From the NCBI GenBank assembly GCA_964555935.1, contig CAZKUN010000091.1, forward strand, positions 1 to 31,824: a stretch of 31,824 nucleotides of DNA. The letters run 5' to 3'. The DNA is from CAZKUN01 sp964555935 (GTDB taxonomy: Bacteria; Armatimonadota; Zipacnadia; Zipacnadales; VGFC01). Made by a program: the position numbers and the translations under genes. Shown piece after piece: positions 9,612 to 17,289 of this stretch (positions within the stretch are counted from its first letter, which is position 1; each line of letters starts with the position of its first letter). The notes beneath the pieces are model-generated. The model was not told where the DNA came from. It worked only from the letters and a program-made list of their open reading frames with translations, and searched no databases.

Positions 9612-9643
9612 GTGACGCGGATCACAGCGAGCATCCGCATCAC
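9612..9643 (-). repeat. 11-bp inverted repeat, possible terminator or operator
   Basis: On the minus strand the arms GTGATGCGGAT and ATCCGCGTCAC pair over 11 positions with one G-U wobble and a 10-base loop. On the plus strand that pair would be a C-A mismatch, so an RNA structure read from the minus strand fits better. It lies about 70 bases after the stop of the TIM-barrel gene (9714) and about 160 bases before the HD-GYP regulator start. No T-run follows, so it is a weak intrinsic terminator; an operator or mRNA stability element is equally possible. The rest of 9487-9713 holds no convincing gene. Confidence 0.4.
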
Positions 9644-9713
9644 AGTAGATGTACCACACCATGGGCGGCGGCTGAGGTGATTTGGTGGCGAGGGGACACG
9701 TGAATGGGCGCGG

Positions 9714-10829
9714 TTAGGGCGCGATGTCGAGGTAGAGGCGAGTCATCTCGGCGACCTTGTCCGACTCGGCGTGAAGGGAGCCCCAGTTGAAGACCGTCAC
9801 CCCCGTTGCGGGGCGTCGCGTCCCATGGTCGAGCGCGCGCCTGACATGCGACACGGGCACTGGGTCATCCCAGTCGGACAGTTGGACGATCGGCCAGATG
9901 CGGTGACGTTCGGCGGGGTCGCCCTCAATGGCAAGCACCTCTCCAAGCCAGGCCGTCTGTCGCGAGATCCACCCGATATCATCGCCGTGCCCGAAACGGA
10001 CGTGGTAGGGCATGGGACTGAATACATCGACATACTTGGCCTGGGCCCTGAGGTCGATGAAGAGCTTGTTCAGCCGCGCGCCGTCGTGGTCGGTGTCGCT
10101 CCAGCAGTTGTGGAACGTCCCCAGCAACGTGTTCGGCTGAGTGGTGTCGATGATGCTCCGGAACTCGCGCACCCAATCGGTCAACACGCCGCAGCGCCAC
10201 TTCACCCACGCATCATGGTGTTCGCCTAGCAGGAGCGTGGCGATCTCAGGAGTGGGAGCATCGGGCAGCTCGATGCCGGTGGCTTTCTGGAATAGGGCGA
10301 GGGAACGCGGGTCGAAGCCGGTATCGGGCATATCCGGATCAGAGCGTTCCCAGGAGGCGTGGGCGTGGTGGTAGTCGAGCCAGACGCCGTCGATGTCGTA
10401 GGTTTCGAGCAACTCGCGAAAGGCATCCATCTGGTACTTCCGGTAGCCCACGTGCGTGGGCGAGACGCCCTGCCATCCGTGCGGCGGCGGACAGGGCTTC
10501 CCATCGACACCGACCGGTGCAGCGTCCGGATGGTCCTTGATGTACGAGGCAACGTGAAGCGTGTTGAACTCGACGAAGACCTTGACGCCCTGCTCGCGAA
10601 GAATGGCGAGTCGCTCCGGCGTGACAGAGCCAGAACCCATCCAAATCGCGCTGACGCCCGAATCACTGAGGCGCCTGCCGTCCTGGATCAACTCATCCGG
10701 CACGCCGCCATAGATGCCGCGGATGGTGGCCCATGAGCGTGGCGCAATCTCATCGGCGGCGGACGCGCCGCAAACGCATACGGCGACTGCGGCAAGAGCC
10801 AACAGGTGGGGCGCGGTCATCGAGGTCAT
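9714..10829 (-). CDS. Exported TIM-barrel glycoside-hydrolase-like protein
   Basis: The product is 371 aa from the ATG at 10829, chosen because GGGAG lies 7-8 bases upstream and the signal peptide (MTSMTAPHLLALAAVAVCVCGASAA) then begins directly. The TTG-like start at 10862 adds an unlikely extension. The body reads as one (beta/alpha)8 barrel: 'SDSGVSAIWMGSG', 'EQGVKVFVEFNTLH', 'TYDIDGVWLDYHHAH', 'LLGTFHNCW', 'YVDVFSPMPYH', 'GVTVFNWGSLH'. The 'DGVWLDY' strand is typical of the family 10-like hypothetical glycosyl hydrolases (GHL families); its Asp is a candidate catalytic residue by inference. Substrate is unknown. It is divergent from the PKD/FG-GAP gene across 94 bases, and may be the first gene of the minus-strand operon or be separated from it by the inverted repeat at 9612-9643. 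Confidence 0.75.
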   Translation of the reverse strand: MTSMTAPHLLALAAVAVCVCGASAADEIAPRSWATIRGIYGGVPDELIQDGRRLSDSGVSAIWMGSGSVTPERLAILREQGVKVFVEFNTLHVASYIKDHPDAAPVGVDGKPCPPPHGWQGVSPTHVGYRKYQMDAFRELLETYDIDGVWLDYHHAHASWERSDPDMPDTGFDPRSLALFQKATGIELPDAPTPEIATLLLGEHHDAWVKWRCGVLTDWVREFRSIIDTTQPNTLLGTFHNCWSDTDHDGARLNKLFIDLRAQAKYVDVFSPMPYHVRFGHGDDIGWISRQTAWLGEVLAIEGDPAERHRIWPIVQLSDWDDPVPVSHVRRALDHGTRRPATGVTVFNWGSLHAESDKVAEMTRLYLDIAP

Positions 10830-10923
10830 TGCTTCGCTCCCGATCCACCGAGCAGGAGGCAACGCCCGGCGGGGTTAAGACCAGATGCGTATCACGGATA
10901 GCATAACACATGGGGGCGTGAAG

Positions 10924-12891
10924 ATGCTCGCCATTCTGCTCGCAACAGGACTGGCCATAGCGCAGGGCCCGCTTGAGCCCAATCCGGAGTTCGATCCAGG
11001 CAACATCGACCTGGCAGCGCACATCGATCGCGCGACGACGGTGCTGCTCGAACCAGAGGGGTTGGAGAAGATGCCGGGCGACTGGCGAGTGGTCGACAAG
11101 GACTTCTTGCGGATGGGGTGCACGGGTGGTGGCGCGCTGCTACTCGGCGGCGAGGGCGAGGCGGAAGCAGCGTTCGACCTCCCGGGCGAGGGCACGTATC
11201 GACTGTGGGTCAGGAGCCACGGAGCTAGCAACCGAGGCTTTGGCGTGTGGATCGGCGAGGCGCAGTCGGAGACGGAGTTCGGGACTTCGACGATGCGCTG
11301 GGCTGAGGGCGGCGACTTCGATCTCAAGGGCGACACGATCACGATCCGGATCGCCGAGGCGCACGACAACCCGTACGCCGACTGCGTGCTGCTGACGCGA
11401 GATCTCGAGCTACACCCCGATGATCTCCGGCCGTTGAGGGCATGGTCGTGGGACGAGCAGTGGGCCCGAGCGGGCGTGCCGGTGGGCTTCACGGCGGCCG
11501 ATAGCATGGGCGACATCGTGGCGTGGCACTGGGATTTCGGCGACGGCGGGACGCGAGACGAAGAGAACTGCGCGCATACCTTCGAGAAGCCGGGCGACTA
11601 CGTGGTGACGCTGACCGTGACCGACCTCGGAGGCAAGACCGCCACCCATGAAGCGCCTGTACACGTGTTTCCCGCGACGGACTTCACGGCGTGGAAACTG
11701 CAGATGCGCAGAAGGGGCAGCGCGCGGTTCGGCGACCTCAACGGCGACAACCAGACGGACGTCCTTGTGGGCGATCCGTATCGGACGGTGGACGCGTATC
11801 TCCACGACGGAACGCTGCTCTGGTCGTACGATTCGCCGGAGGAATTCCCCACGCCCATCCAGCGCCGCGAACACCCGATGGTGATATGGGATTTCGACGG
11901 GAACGGACGCCGAGACGTGGCGATGTGGCGCTACATCGACGGCAAGGAGTGGCTGTGTTTCTGCGACGCGATGACAGGCGAGGTCGAGCGCAAGACGCCC
12001 TGGCCGATTGAGGACAGTTACATCAACGGACGCCTCGCCGTGGGCAACCTGACCGGCAAGGACGACCAGGCGACGATCCTCATGTTCAGCGGCCAGTACC
12101 TGGAGGGAAACCTCCAGCAGGCCGATGCGTATGACGCGGATCTGAACCACCTCTGGTCGTACAGCGACGAGGGCGGCGACATCCTCGGGCACTTCATCTA
12201 TTCGGCCGACGTCGAGGGCGACGCTCGCGAGGAGACGTTCGTCTCGTCGGGGATGATCCGGCCGGACGGAACCACCGGCTGGGAGCGCATGGACATCCGG
12301 CGCGATCACGCGGACTCGATCCGGCTGGGCGACCTGGACGGCGATGGCGATACCGAGGTCGCCTACTGCTACTCGGGCAGCGGCGTGTTCGTGCTGAACG
12401 CGCAGACGGGCGAGACGATCTGGCACTACGACACCAACCACGCGCAGCAGATCGAGATCGCCGACGTGCGGCCGGACGTGGAGGGCATCGAGGTCGTCGT
12501 TGGCGACCGGTTCTACATGCCCCGGCTGCGGGCGCGATTGATGATCTTCGACTGCCGCGGGAATCTGCTGACGGCGGCGCCGGAAGTGGCGATCACGGGC
12601 AACCCGAATCTGGGCGTGCTCGACTGGGACGGCGAGGGCGGGATGGAGATCGCCTGGGCGAACATGGTGCTAAACGGCGCGGGCGAGGTGGTCGCGGTGA
12701 TGCCGGGACATCTGCACCACGCGTTCGACTTCGCGGGTGACGAGAGAGAGGAGTTCCTCTGCGTGACGCGGGAAGAGGATGGGAAGCAATACCTCGGCGC
12801 CTACGGCATCGACGGGCCTGTTGACGCCTTGCCTCGCGGCGAACAGAGCTATGACGAACGACGCAAGGCGGCGAACCACTCGCACTACTGA
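10924..12891 (+). CDS. Exported PKD-domain and FG-GAP/VCBS beta-propeller protein
   Basis: The product is 655 aa from the ATG at 10924, which has GGGGG seven bases upstream and starts the signal peptide MLAILLATGLAIAQG. An upstream in-frame ATG at 10885 would precede it with polar residues. Residues of about 35-165 form a beta domain ('TYRLWVRSHGAS'). Residues of about 175-255 are a PKD domain with 'WHWDFGDGGT' (Asp204, Asp207) and 'PGDYVVTLTVTD'. The rest is an FG-GAP-like propeller with Ca-binding-type repeats 'DLNGDNQTD', 'DFDGNGRRD' and 'DLDGDGDTE' (near residues 272, 324 and 470). Propellers of this kind occur in PL11-type rhamnogalacturonan lyases, but I see no catalytic signature, so binding or scaffolding of polysaccharide is the safer call. 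The Gfo/Idh/MocA gene follows after 69 bases. Confidence 0.82.
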   Translation: MLAILLATGLAIAQGPLEPNPEFDPGNIDLAAHIDRATTVLLEPEGLEKMPGDWRVVDKDFLRMGCTGGGALLLGGEGEAEAAFDLPGEGTYRLWVRSHGASNRGFGVWIGEAQSETEFGTSTMRWAEGGDFDLKGDTITIRIAEAHDNPYADCVLLTRDLELHPDDLRPLRAWSWDEQWARAGVPVGFTAADSMGDIVAWHWDFGDGGTRDEENCAHTFEKPGDYVVTLTVTDLGGKTATHEAPVHVFPATDFTAWKLQMRRRGSARFGDLNGDNQTDVLVGDPYRTVDAYLHDGTLLWSYDSPEEFPTPIQRREHPMVIWDFDGNGRRDVAMWRYIDGKEWLCFCDAMTGEVERKTPWPIEDSYINGRLAVGNLTGKDDQATILMFSGQYLEGNLQQADAYDADLNHLWSYSDEGGDILGHFIYSADVEGDAREETFVSSGMIRPDGTTGWERMDIRRDHADSIRLGDLDGDGDTEVAYCYSGSGVFVLNAQTGETIWHYDTNHAQQIEIADVRPDVEGIEVVVGDRFYMPRLRARLMIFDCRGNLLTAAPEVAITGNPNLGVLDWDGEGGMEIAWANMVLNGAGEVVAVMPGHLHHAFDFAGDEREEFLCVTREEDGKQYLGAYGIDGPVDALPRGEQSYDERRKAANHSHY

Positions 12892-12908
12892 TGTGAGAAG
12901 GTCCTTGG

Positions 12909-12933
12909 CGCACGCGGGCGAAGGGCCCGTGCG
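12909..12933 (+). repeat. Short hairpin between the FG-GAP and oxidoreductase genes
   Basis: CGCACG at 12909-12914 pairs with CGTGCG at 12928-12933, with two further G-C pairs after a bulged C. The hairpin ends 13 bases before the AGGGAGG ribosome binding site of the next gene. No T-run follows. It could be a processing or attenuation element between two co-directional genes, or chance pairing in GC-rich DNA. Confidence 0.25.
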
Positions 12934-12960
12934 CGACGTCATGTCAGGGAGGTCACTTTG

Positions 12961-14304
12961 GTGACAGACACCAGCACGATGGGCCGACGGGATTTCGTGA
13001 GAGCATCCGCAACCGGGGCAACGGCAGTGGGGCTTGGGGCGCTCGGCGCGCCAGCGCCGGGCAGTGTTCTCGGCGCGAACGAGCGCATCCGATTCGGCGT
13101 CATCGGTACGGGCGGCATGGGCACCGGACACGTCCGCCAGCTCACCGACATGTCGAACGACCCGAAGCACAACATCAAGCTCACCGCGGTGTGCGATGTG
13201 TTCGACAACCGCACCGAACGAGCGCAGGGCATCTGCGGCGGCAAGGGCTACCGCGACTACCGCGAGTTGATCGACAAAGCACGCGTCGATGCGGTCGTCA
13301 TCGCCAGCCCGGACCACTGGCACGCGACCCAGTCCATCGAGTGCCTCGAAGCAGGATTGGACGTGTACTGCCAGAAGCCGATGACGCTCTACTGGCACGA
13401 GGCCAAGGACGTGTACCAGTGCGTCGAGCGAACGGGACGCGTCTTCCAGGTCGGGGCTCAGGGCTGCTCGGACGACCTGTGGTGGAAGGCCCAGGAGCAG
13501 ATCAAGGCCGGCGCGCTTGGCAAGCTCGTCTGGAGTCAGACCGGCGCGTTCCGCAACGTGCCGGGCGGCGACTGGAACTATGGCCTCGACTGGGCTGCGG
13601 ATCCGACGACGAACCTGGACTGGCAGATGTGGCTCGGGCCGGCTCCAAAGCGCCCATTTGAGCTGGACCGATTCTGCAACTTCCGCAAGTACTGGGACTA
13701 CTCGGGCGGGCTGGCAACAGACCTGCTCTACCACGCGCTGAGTCACATGATTGTAGCGCTCGGGCCACAGTTCCCGACACGCGTCGCATCGACCGGCACC
13801 AACGCCGCCGTTAGCGACCGCGAAGTACCCGACAACTTCCACGTGAACATCGACTACCCGCCGGAGGAGAACGCGCCGAAGGGCTTCGAGCCCGGCAACA
13901 AGGTGCTGACGGCTGAGCACGACGGCCAGCAAGTGCCGATCGCCAAGTACAAGCTCAACAGCACTGCCGGCCACAGCATGGCTCTCCACGCCACGGGCGC
14001 CAGCAGCCACGGTCTCCCCGAACTGATCCGCGGCGAAGAAGCAACGATGACCTTCGAGACCGGCGAGGTCGTCATCAGGCCGCAGGACCCGTACAAGGAG
14101 AAGCGCGAGGAGACGCGTATCGCGCGCGAGCCGCGCTCGGACCACATGGTGAACTTCATCAACTCCATCCGCGGCACCGAGAAGCCGCATCTTGACGCGC
14201 TAACCGGCTATAAGACCGAAGTGGCCATCGCGTTGAGCTGCCTCTCGTACCGCAAGGGGAAGACCATCAACTTCGACCCAGTCAAGCAAGAGATCATCGA
14301 CTGA
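12961..14304 (+). CDS. Tat-exported Gfo/Idh/MocA family oxidoreductase
   Basis: The product is 447 aa from GTG 12961, eight bases after AGGGAGG; a TTG one codon earlier is possible. The leader carries twin arginines at residues 9-10 (MGRRDFVRAS) followed by an Ala/Gly-rich hydrophobic stretch, so the folded, cofactor-loaded protein is likely sent through the Tat system. Residues of about 43-165 are a Rossmann fold with 'GVIGTGGMG' (Gly46 onward). 'CQKPM' at 137-141 contains Lys139, the catalytic-type lysine of the family, where E is more usual than Q before K. 'YWDYSGGLATDLLYHALS' and the C-terminal alpha/beta region complete the fold. These enzymes oxidise or reduce sugars with tightly bound NAD(P). 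Substrate is unknown. A hairpin terminator follows. Confidence 0.93.
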   Translation: MTDTSTMGRRDFVRASATGATAVGLGALGAPAPGSVLGANERIRFGVIGTGGMGTGHVRQLTDMSNDPKHNIKLTAVCDVFDNRTERAQGICGGKGYRDYRELIDKARVDAVVIASPDHWHATQSIECLEAGLDVYCQKPMTLYWHEAKDVYQCVERTGRVFQVGAQGCSDDLWWKAQEQIKAGALGKLVWSQTGAFRNVPGGDWNYGLDWAADPTTNLDWQMWLGPAPKRPFELDRFCNFRKYWDYSGGLATDLLYHALSHMIVALGPQFPTRVASTGTNAAVSDREVPDNFHVNIDYPPEENAPKGFEPGNKVLTAEHDGQQVPIAKYKLNSTAGHSMALHATGASSHGLPELIRGEEATMTFETGEVVIRPQDPYKEKREETRIAREPRSDHMVNFINSIRGTEKPHLDALTGYKTEVAIALSCLSYRKGKTINFDPVKQEIID

Positions 14305-14329
14305 ATCGACGAGTAATGACAGACGCCAA

Positions 14330-14365
14330 ACGACGGCCCCCGCTGCCAACGGCGAGGGCCGTCGT
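14330..14365 (+). terminator. Hairpin terminator after the oxidoreductase gene
   Basis: ACGACGGCCC (14330-14339) and GGGCCGTCGT (14356-14365) form a perfect 10-bp stem with a 16-base loop, 26 bases after the oxidoreductase stop. The downstream run is only mildly T-rich (CCGTTCTG), so termination may be partial or assisted. Confidence 0.65.
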
Positions 14366-14374
14366 CCGTTCTGC

Positions 14375-14506
14375 ATGACTGCACGCCCCAGCTTCGACGA
14401 TACGCGACGCCACTTGACGCTGAAGGACTCGGACGGCACGTGGGCCAACGTGTTGGCGGATATTACGCGACGACAGATGGGTGAGGTCTATCCATGGAGC
14501 CGATGA
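14375..14506 (+). CDS. Possible 43-aa ORF overlapping the start of the 931-aa gene
   Basis: An ATG at 14375 opens 43 codons (MTARPSFDDTRRHLTL...) ending in TGA at 14504-14506. This stop overlaps the second Met of the 931-aa gene (ATGA at 14503-14506). The peptide is polar and charged with no recognised family, and no Shine-Dalgarno is visible before it. Any gene start of the form ATGA creates such an ending by chance, so it is a weak candidate. The rest of 14305-14493 contains only the terminator hairpin. Confidence 0.2.
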   Translation: MTARPSFDDTRRHLTLKDSDGTWANVLADITRRQMGEVYPWSR

Positions 14507-17289
14507 CGCGAGCCGCTCTGATACTGATTCCACTCGTCGTGCTGCTATGCGCGACGACCGAGGCATCGATGAGTTGGGAACAGACAGATCCGCACAGCGG
14601 AACGCTGAGCCTGGACGGAGAGGTGCTGCTCGAGGTCTCGCCACCGACGGCAGAGCAGGCTGCGATCTACGGGCAGGCGTCGCCATGGACCGCAGAGGGT
14701 GGAGTAGTGGAATATCGCCGCGCAATCCGCGACGACGTGTTCGTCATGCACGGCGCGCCGGTTGGCGGGCCCGACATCGCGGTAGCGGCTGATGTGACCA
14801 TCACTGATGGTGACGTCGCGGGGATCGCGTTGCGGGCCGGCGCCGAGGGCGGTCCATGCTACCTCGTGCTGCTCGGCGCGAACTCAAACCTCGTCCGCGT
14901 GGCGCCTATCCCATGGCCCGGCAAGGACATGATCGCGGTGCCGCACGATGTGGAGCACGGGCGGACGTACCGGGTCGAGGCGTCGTGCGAGGAGACGGAT
15001 GTCGGCACTCGCGTTCGCGTGTTGGTCGACGGAGAACTGATCGCCGAACACCTCGACACTGAGTACCGACCGAAGGGCACGCGTGTGGGTACAAGCGCAC
15101 ACACGAGCCTGGCCACGGTGGCAGACATCACCGCGTGGACCATTCAAGACGGCGAGAAGGGTGAAGTGCTACTCGCAGGCGGGGCCTTCGCGCCGGAGGG
15201 CGGAGCTACTCAGGGGGCGCCGGAGAGACTTCGGGTGACGTATGCCGACGGCGTCCTTGAGTTCACGGGCAAGCTGCCTGAAACAGGGGAGGGCATCGGC
15301 GCGCTGACTCGCATCGTGCACGCCGTCAGAGGCGCGAAGGAGCTACATCTCCCCCATCTCGCGCCGACGCCGGGCTACATCATCGCGGATCATTCCTACC
15401 GATCGCCCGCCTTGGCAATCGCGAATGATGACGTTGCGCTGGCACTGGCACCAGACATTGATGATGTGCGGACCGGGCATCTGACCGGCTGGAAGAGCTG
15501 GATGGACTACGATCACCCACAAGGCGCCGTCACGATAGCGGCCGGCAACTACCGTCTCGGCGACGTGCACGTGCTCTACAACGCGTTGCCAGTGGAGTAT
15601 CGCGGACAGAACGTGCGGGTGAGGGTGCATGTGCTGGCGAGCAAACGCGCTGAGGACAGGGCCAACCCGTACGGACTCGCCGCGCGGTTCATCTGGGATC
15701 GCTGGGGACGTCCCATGCACAAGGCCGGTGGCGCCCAGCGCGCCCCTCTATCGACTAATATGGAGCATATCGTCAGATGGGCCTTCACGCCCGAGGGTTG
15801 GGAGGATGTCTGGCAGAGCTTCGAGATCGACGGGAGGGAGTGCGGCGCCCCGGCGTTCATCATCGACATCGCCCAGCACCCGAGCGTTCCTGTGGAGCAG
15901 CGCCGCTGGCGCGAGCAACAGTCTATCTGGAACCAAGCGTGGTTCAGCACTCAGCGCTGCGCCAATGGTCTGCTGAGATACGCGCGGATTGTCGGCTCGG
16001 AAGACCTTGAGCGGCGCGCGCGGCTGATGACGAACATCGCCCTCTCGGCGCCACAGACTGATGGCCTGTTCCCTGCCATCTACACGGCGGGCGGCGGAGG
16101 CTACAAGCTCTACAAGGACGCCGCCGGATGGGACGAGGCGCGATGGACGAATTCGGATCGCAGACCGCCCGGCACCAGCGGCGACGCGTGCCACATTCTG
16201 GACGCCGCGTTCACCGCCAGGCTGTTGCTGGAGTGGAGCGACCTCGTGGGCGGCGATGACGAGGCCGCCGGATACGCGACTCGGTTCGCGGATCGGCTAG
16301 TCAAGCTCCAACTCCCCAGCGGCGCCTTCCCTGGATGGGTCGAGCCAGATGGAACCGTTCCCGGTATGCTGGCGGAGGGGCCAGAAACGGCAATGGGCGT
16401 CGCGCTCCTGCTTGAGCTGCCGGAGAATCCGGAGTGGCGCGATGCGGCCATGCGAGGGCTGCAATACCTGGAGAACGGTCCCGTGGCCGACGGGCGCTGG
16501 GAGGATTACGAGACATACTTCTCGTGCTGTCGGTACTGGGGCGATCGCGTTGGCGAGCCCATCGCGCGAAATGGCATCTACAAGCGGAACACGCTTTCGA
16601 TGTTCTGGTGTGCGGAGGCATTCCTCGCGGGATACCGCGTCACCGGAGACGAGCACTACCTCGCGGTCGGCCGCCGGTGCCTTGACGAGTTGAGCCTGTA
16701 TCAGCAAGTGTGGGACCCGCCCTTCATCCCCGCACCGTGCCACGGGGGTTTTGGCGTAATGAACGCCGATGGCGAGTGGAACGACGCCCGCCAGAGCCTG
16801 TTCGCGCCGATCTACCTGGACTACTACGCGGAGACGGGCAACGCCGAGTACTTCGAGCGCGGCGTGGCGGCGATCCGGTCGTCGTTCGCGATGCTATACT
16901 GCCCCGAGAACGCGCAGGTCCGCCAAGAATACGAGCGTCGCTACGAGTTCTTCGGCGAGGAGAGCTACGGCTTCATGATGGAGAACATATCGCATGGCGG
17001 ACCGGGATCGGAGCCGATCGGCCCGTTCACCATCTTCACCTGGGGCAACGGCGCCGCGCTGGCGACGGCGGCGAAGGCGCTGGACACTTACGGAGACGCG
17101 TATATCGACGCGGCCCGAGGTGTTGGGTTTGGCATAGATGGCTGCCGGGTCGATATGCGGGACGGGACGTACGTGGTGAGGGATCCCTATCGACGCGAGC
17201 GGCTGAGGGTGCGAATGGGGGACACGGTGAGGGAGTTGGATGCGAGCGATGGCGTGGCGGAGATTGTTAAAGGAGCGGGTGAGGGATGA
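14494..17289 (+). CDS. Large exported alpha/alpha-toroid (six-hairpin glycosidase-like) protein
   Basis: The product is 931 aa. The ATG at 14494 has GTGAGG about 7 bases upstream; Met at 14503 would give the tighter signal peptide MTRAALILIPLVVLLCAT. Residues of about 30-230 resemble a LamG/DUF1080-like jelly roll ('AADVTITDGDVAGIALRAG', 'YRVEASCEETDVGTRVRVLV'). Residues of about 230-460 are a further beta-rich region. Residues of about 470-880 form repeated helical hairpins with 'QAWFSTQRCANGLLRYARI', 'DACHILDAAFTARLLLEW', 'ETYFSCCRYWGDR' and 'NTLSMFWCAEAFLAGYRVTG', typical of six-hairpin glycosidases. The specific GH or PL family is not recognised, so the substrate is unknown. The stop overlaps the next start (ATGA, 17286-17289), implying coupled translation with the 560-aa barrel protein. 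Confidence 0.8.
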   Translation: MEPMTRAALILIPLVVLLCATTEASMSWEQTDPHSGTLSLDGEVLLEVSPPTAEQAAIYGQASPWTAEGGVVEYRRAIRDDVFVMHGAPVGGPDIAVAADVTITDGDVAGIALRAGAEGGPCYLVLLGANSNLVRVAPIPWPGKDMIAVPHDVEHGRTYRVEASCEETDVGTRVRVLVDGELIAEHLDTEYRPKGTRVGTSAHTSLATVADITAWTIQDGEKGEVLLAGGAFAPEGGATQGAPERLRVTYADGVLEFTGKLPETGEGIGALTRIVHAVRGAKELHLPHLAPTPGYIIADHSYRSPALAIANDDVALALAPDIDDVRTGHLTGWKSWMDYDHPQGAVTIAAGNYRLGDVHVLYNALPVEYRGQNVRVRVHVLASKRAEDRANPYGLAARFIWDRWGRPMHKAGGAQRAPLSTNMEHIVRWAFTPEGWEDVWQSFEIDGRECGAPAFIIDIAQHPSVPVEQRRWREQQSIWNQAWFSTQRCANGLLRYARIVGSEDLERRARLMTNIALSAPQTDGLFPAIYTAGGGGYKLYKDAAGWDEARWTNSDRRPPGTSGDACHILDAAFTARLLLEWSDLVGGDDEAAGYATRFADRLVKLQLPSGAFPGWVEPDGTVPGMLAEGPETAMGVALLLELPENPEWRDAAMRGLQYLENGPVADGRWEDYETYFSCCRYWGDRVGEPIARNGIYKRNTLSMFWCAEAFLAGYRVTGDEHYLAVGRRCLDELSLYQQVWDPPFIPAPCHGGFGVMNADGEWNDARQSLFAPIYLDYYAETGNAEYFERGVAAIRSSFAMLYCPENAQVRQEYERRYEFFGEESYGFMMENISHGGPGSEPIGPFTIFTWGNGAALATAAKALDTYGDAYIDAARGVGFGIDGCRVDMRDGTYVVRDPYRRERLRVRMGDTVRELDASDGVAEIVKGAGEG

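Noticed and set aside
12941..12964. Short ORF ending in the GTGA of the oxidoreductase start
   Set aside because: Seven codons only (or an antisense-like extension of the upstream frame); the GTGA overlap is an automatic consequence of the start codon context.
12670..14190. Minus-strand open frame of 506 codons
   Set aside because: Antisense to the Gfo/Idh/MocA gene and part of the FG-GAP gene; no domain, no ribosome binding site context.
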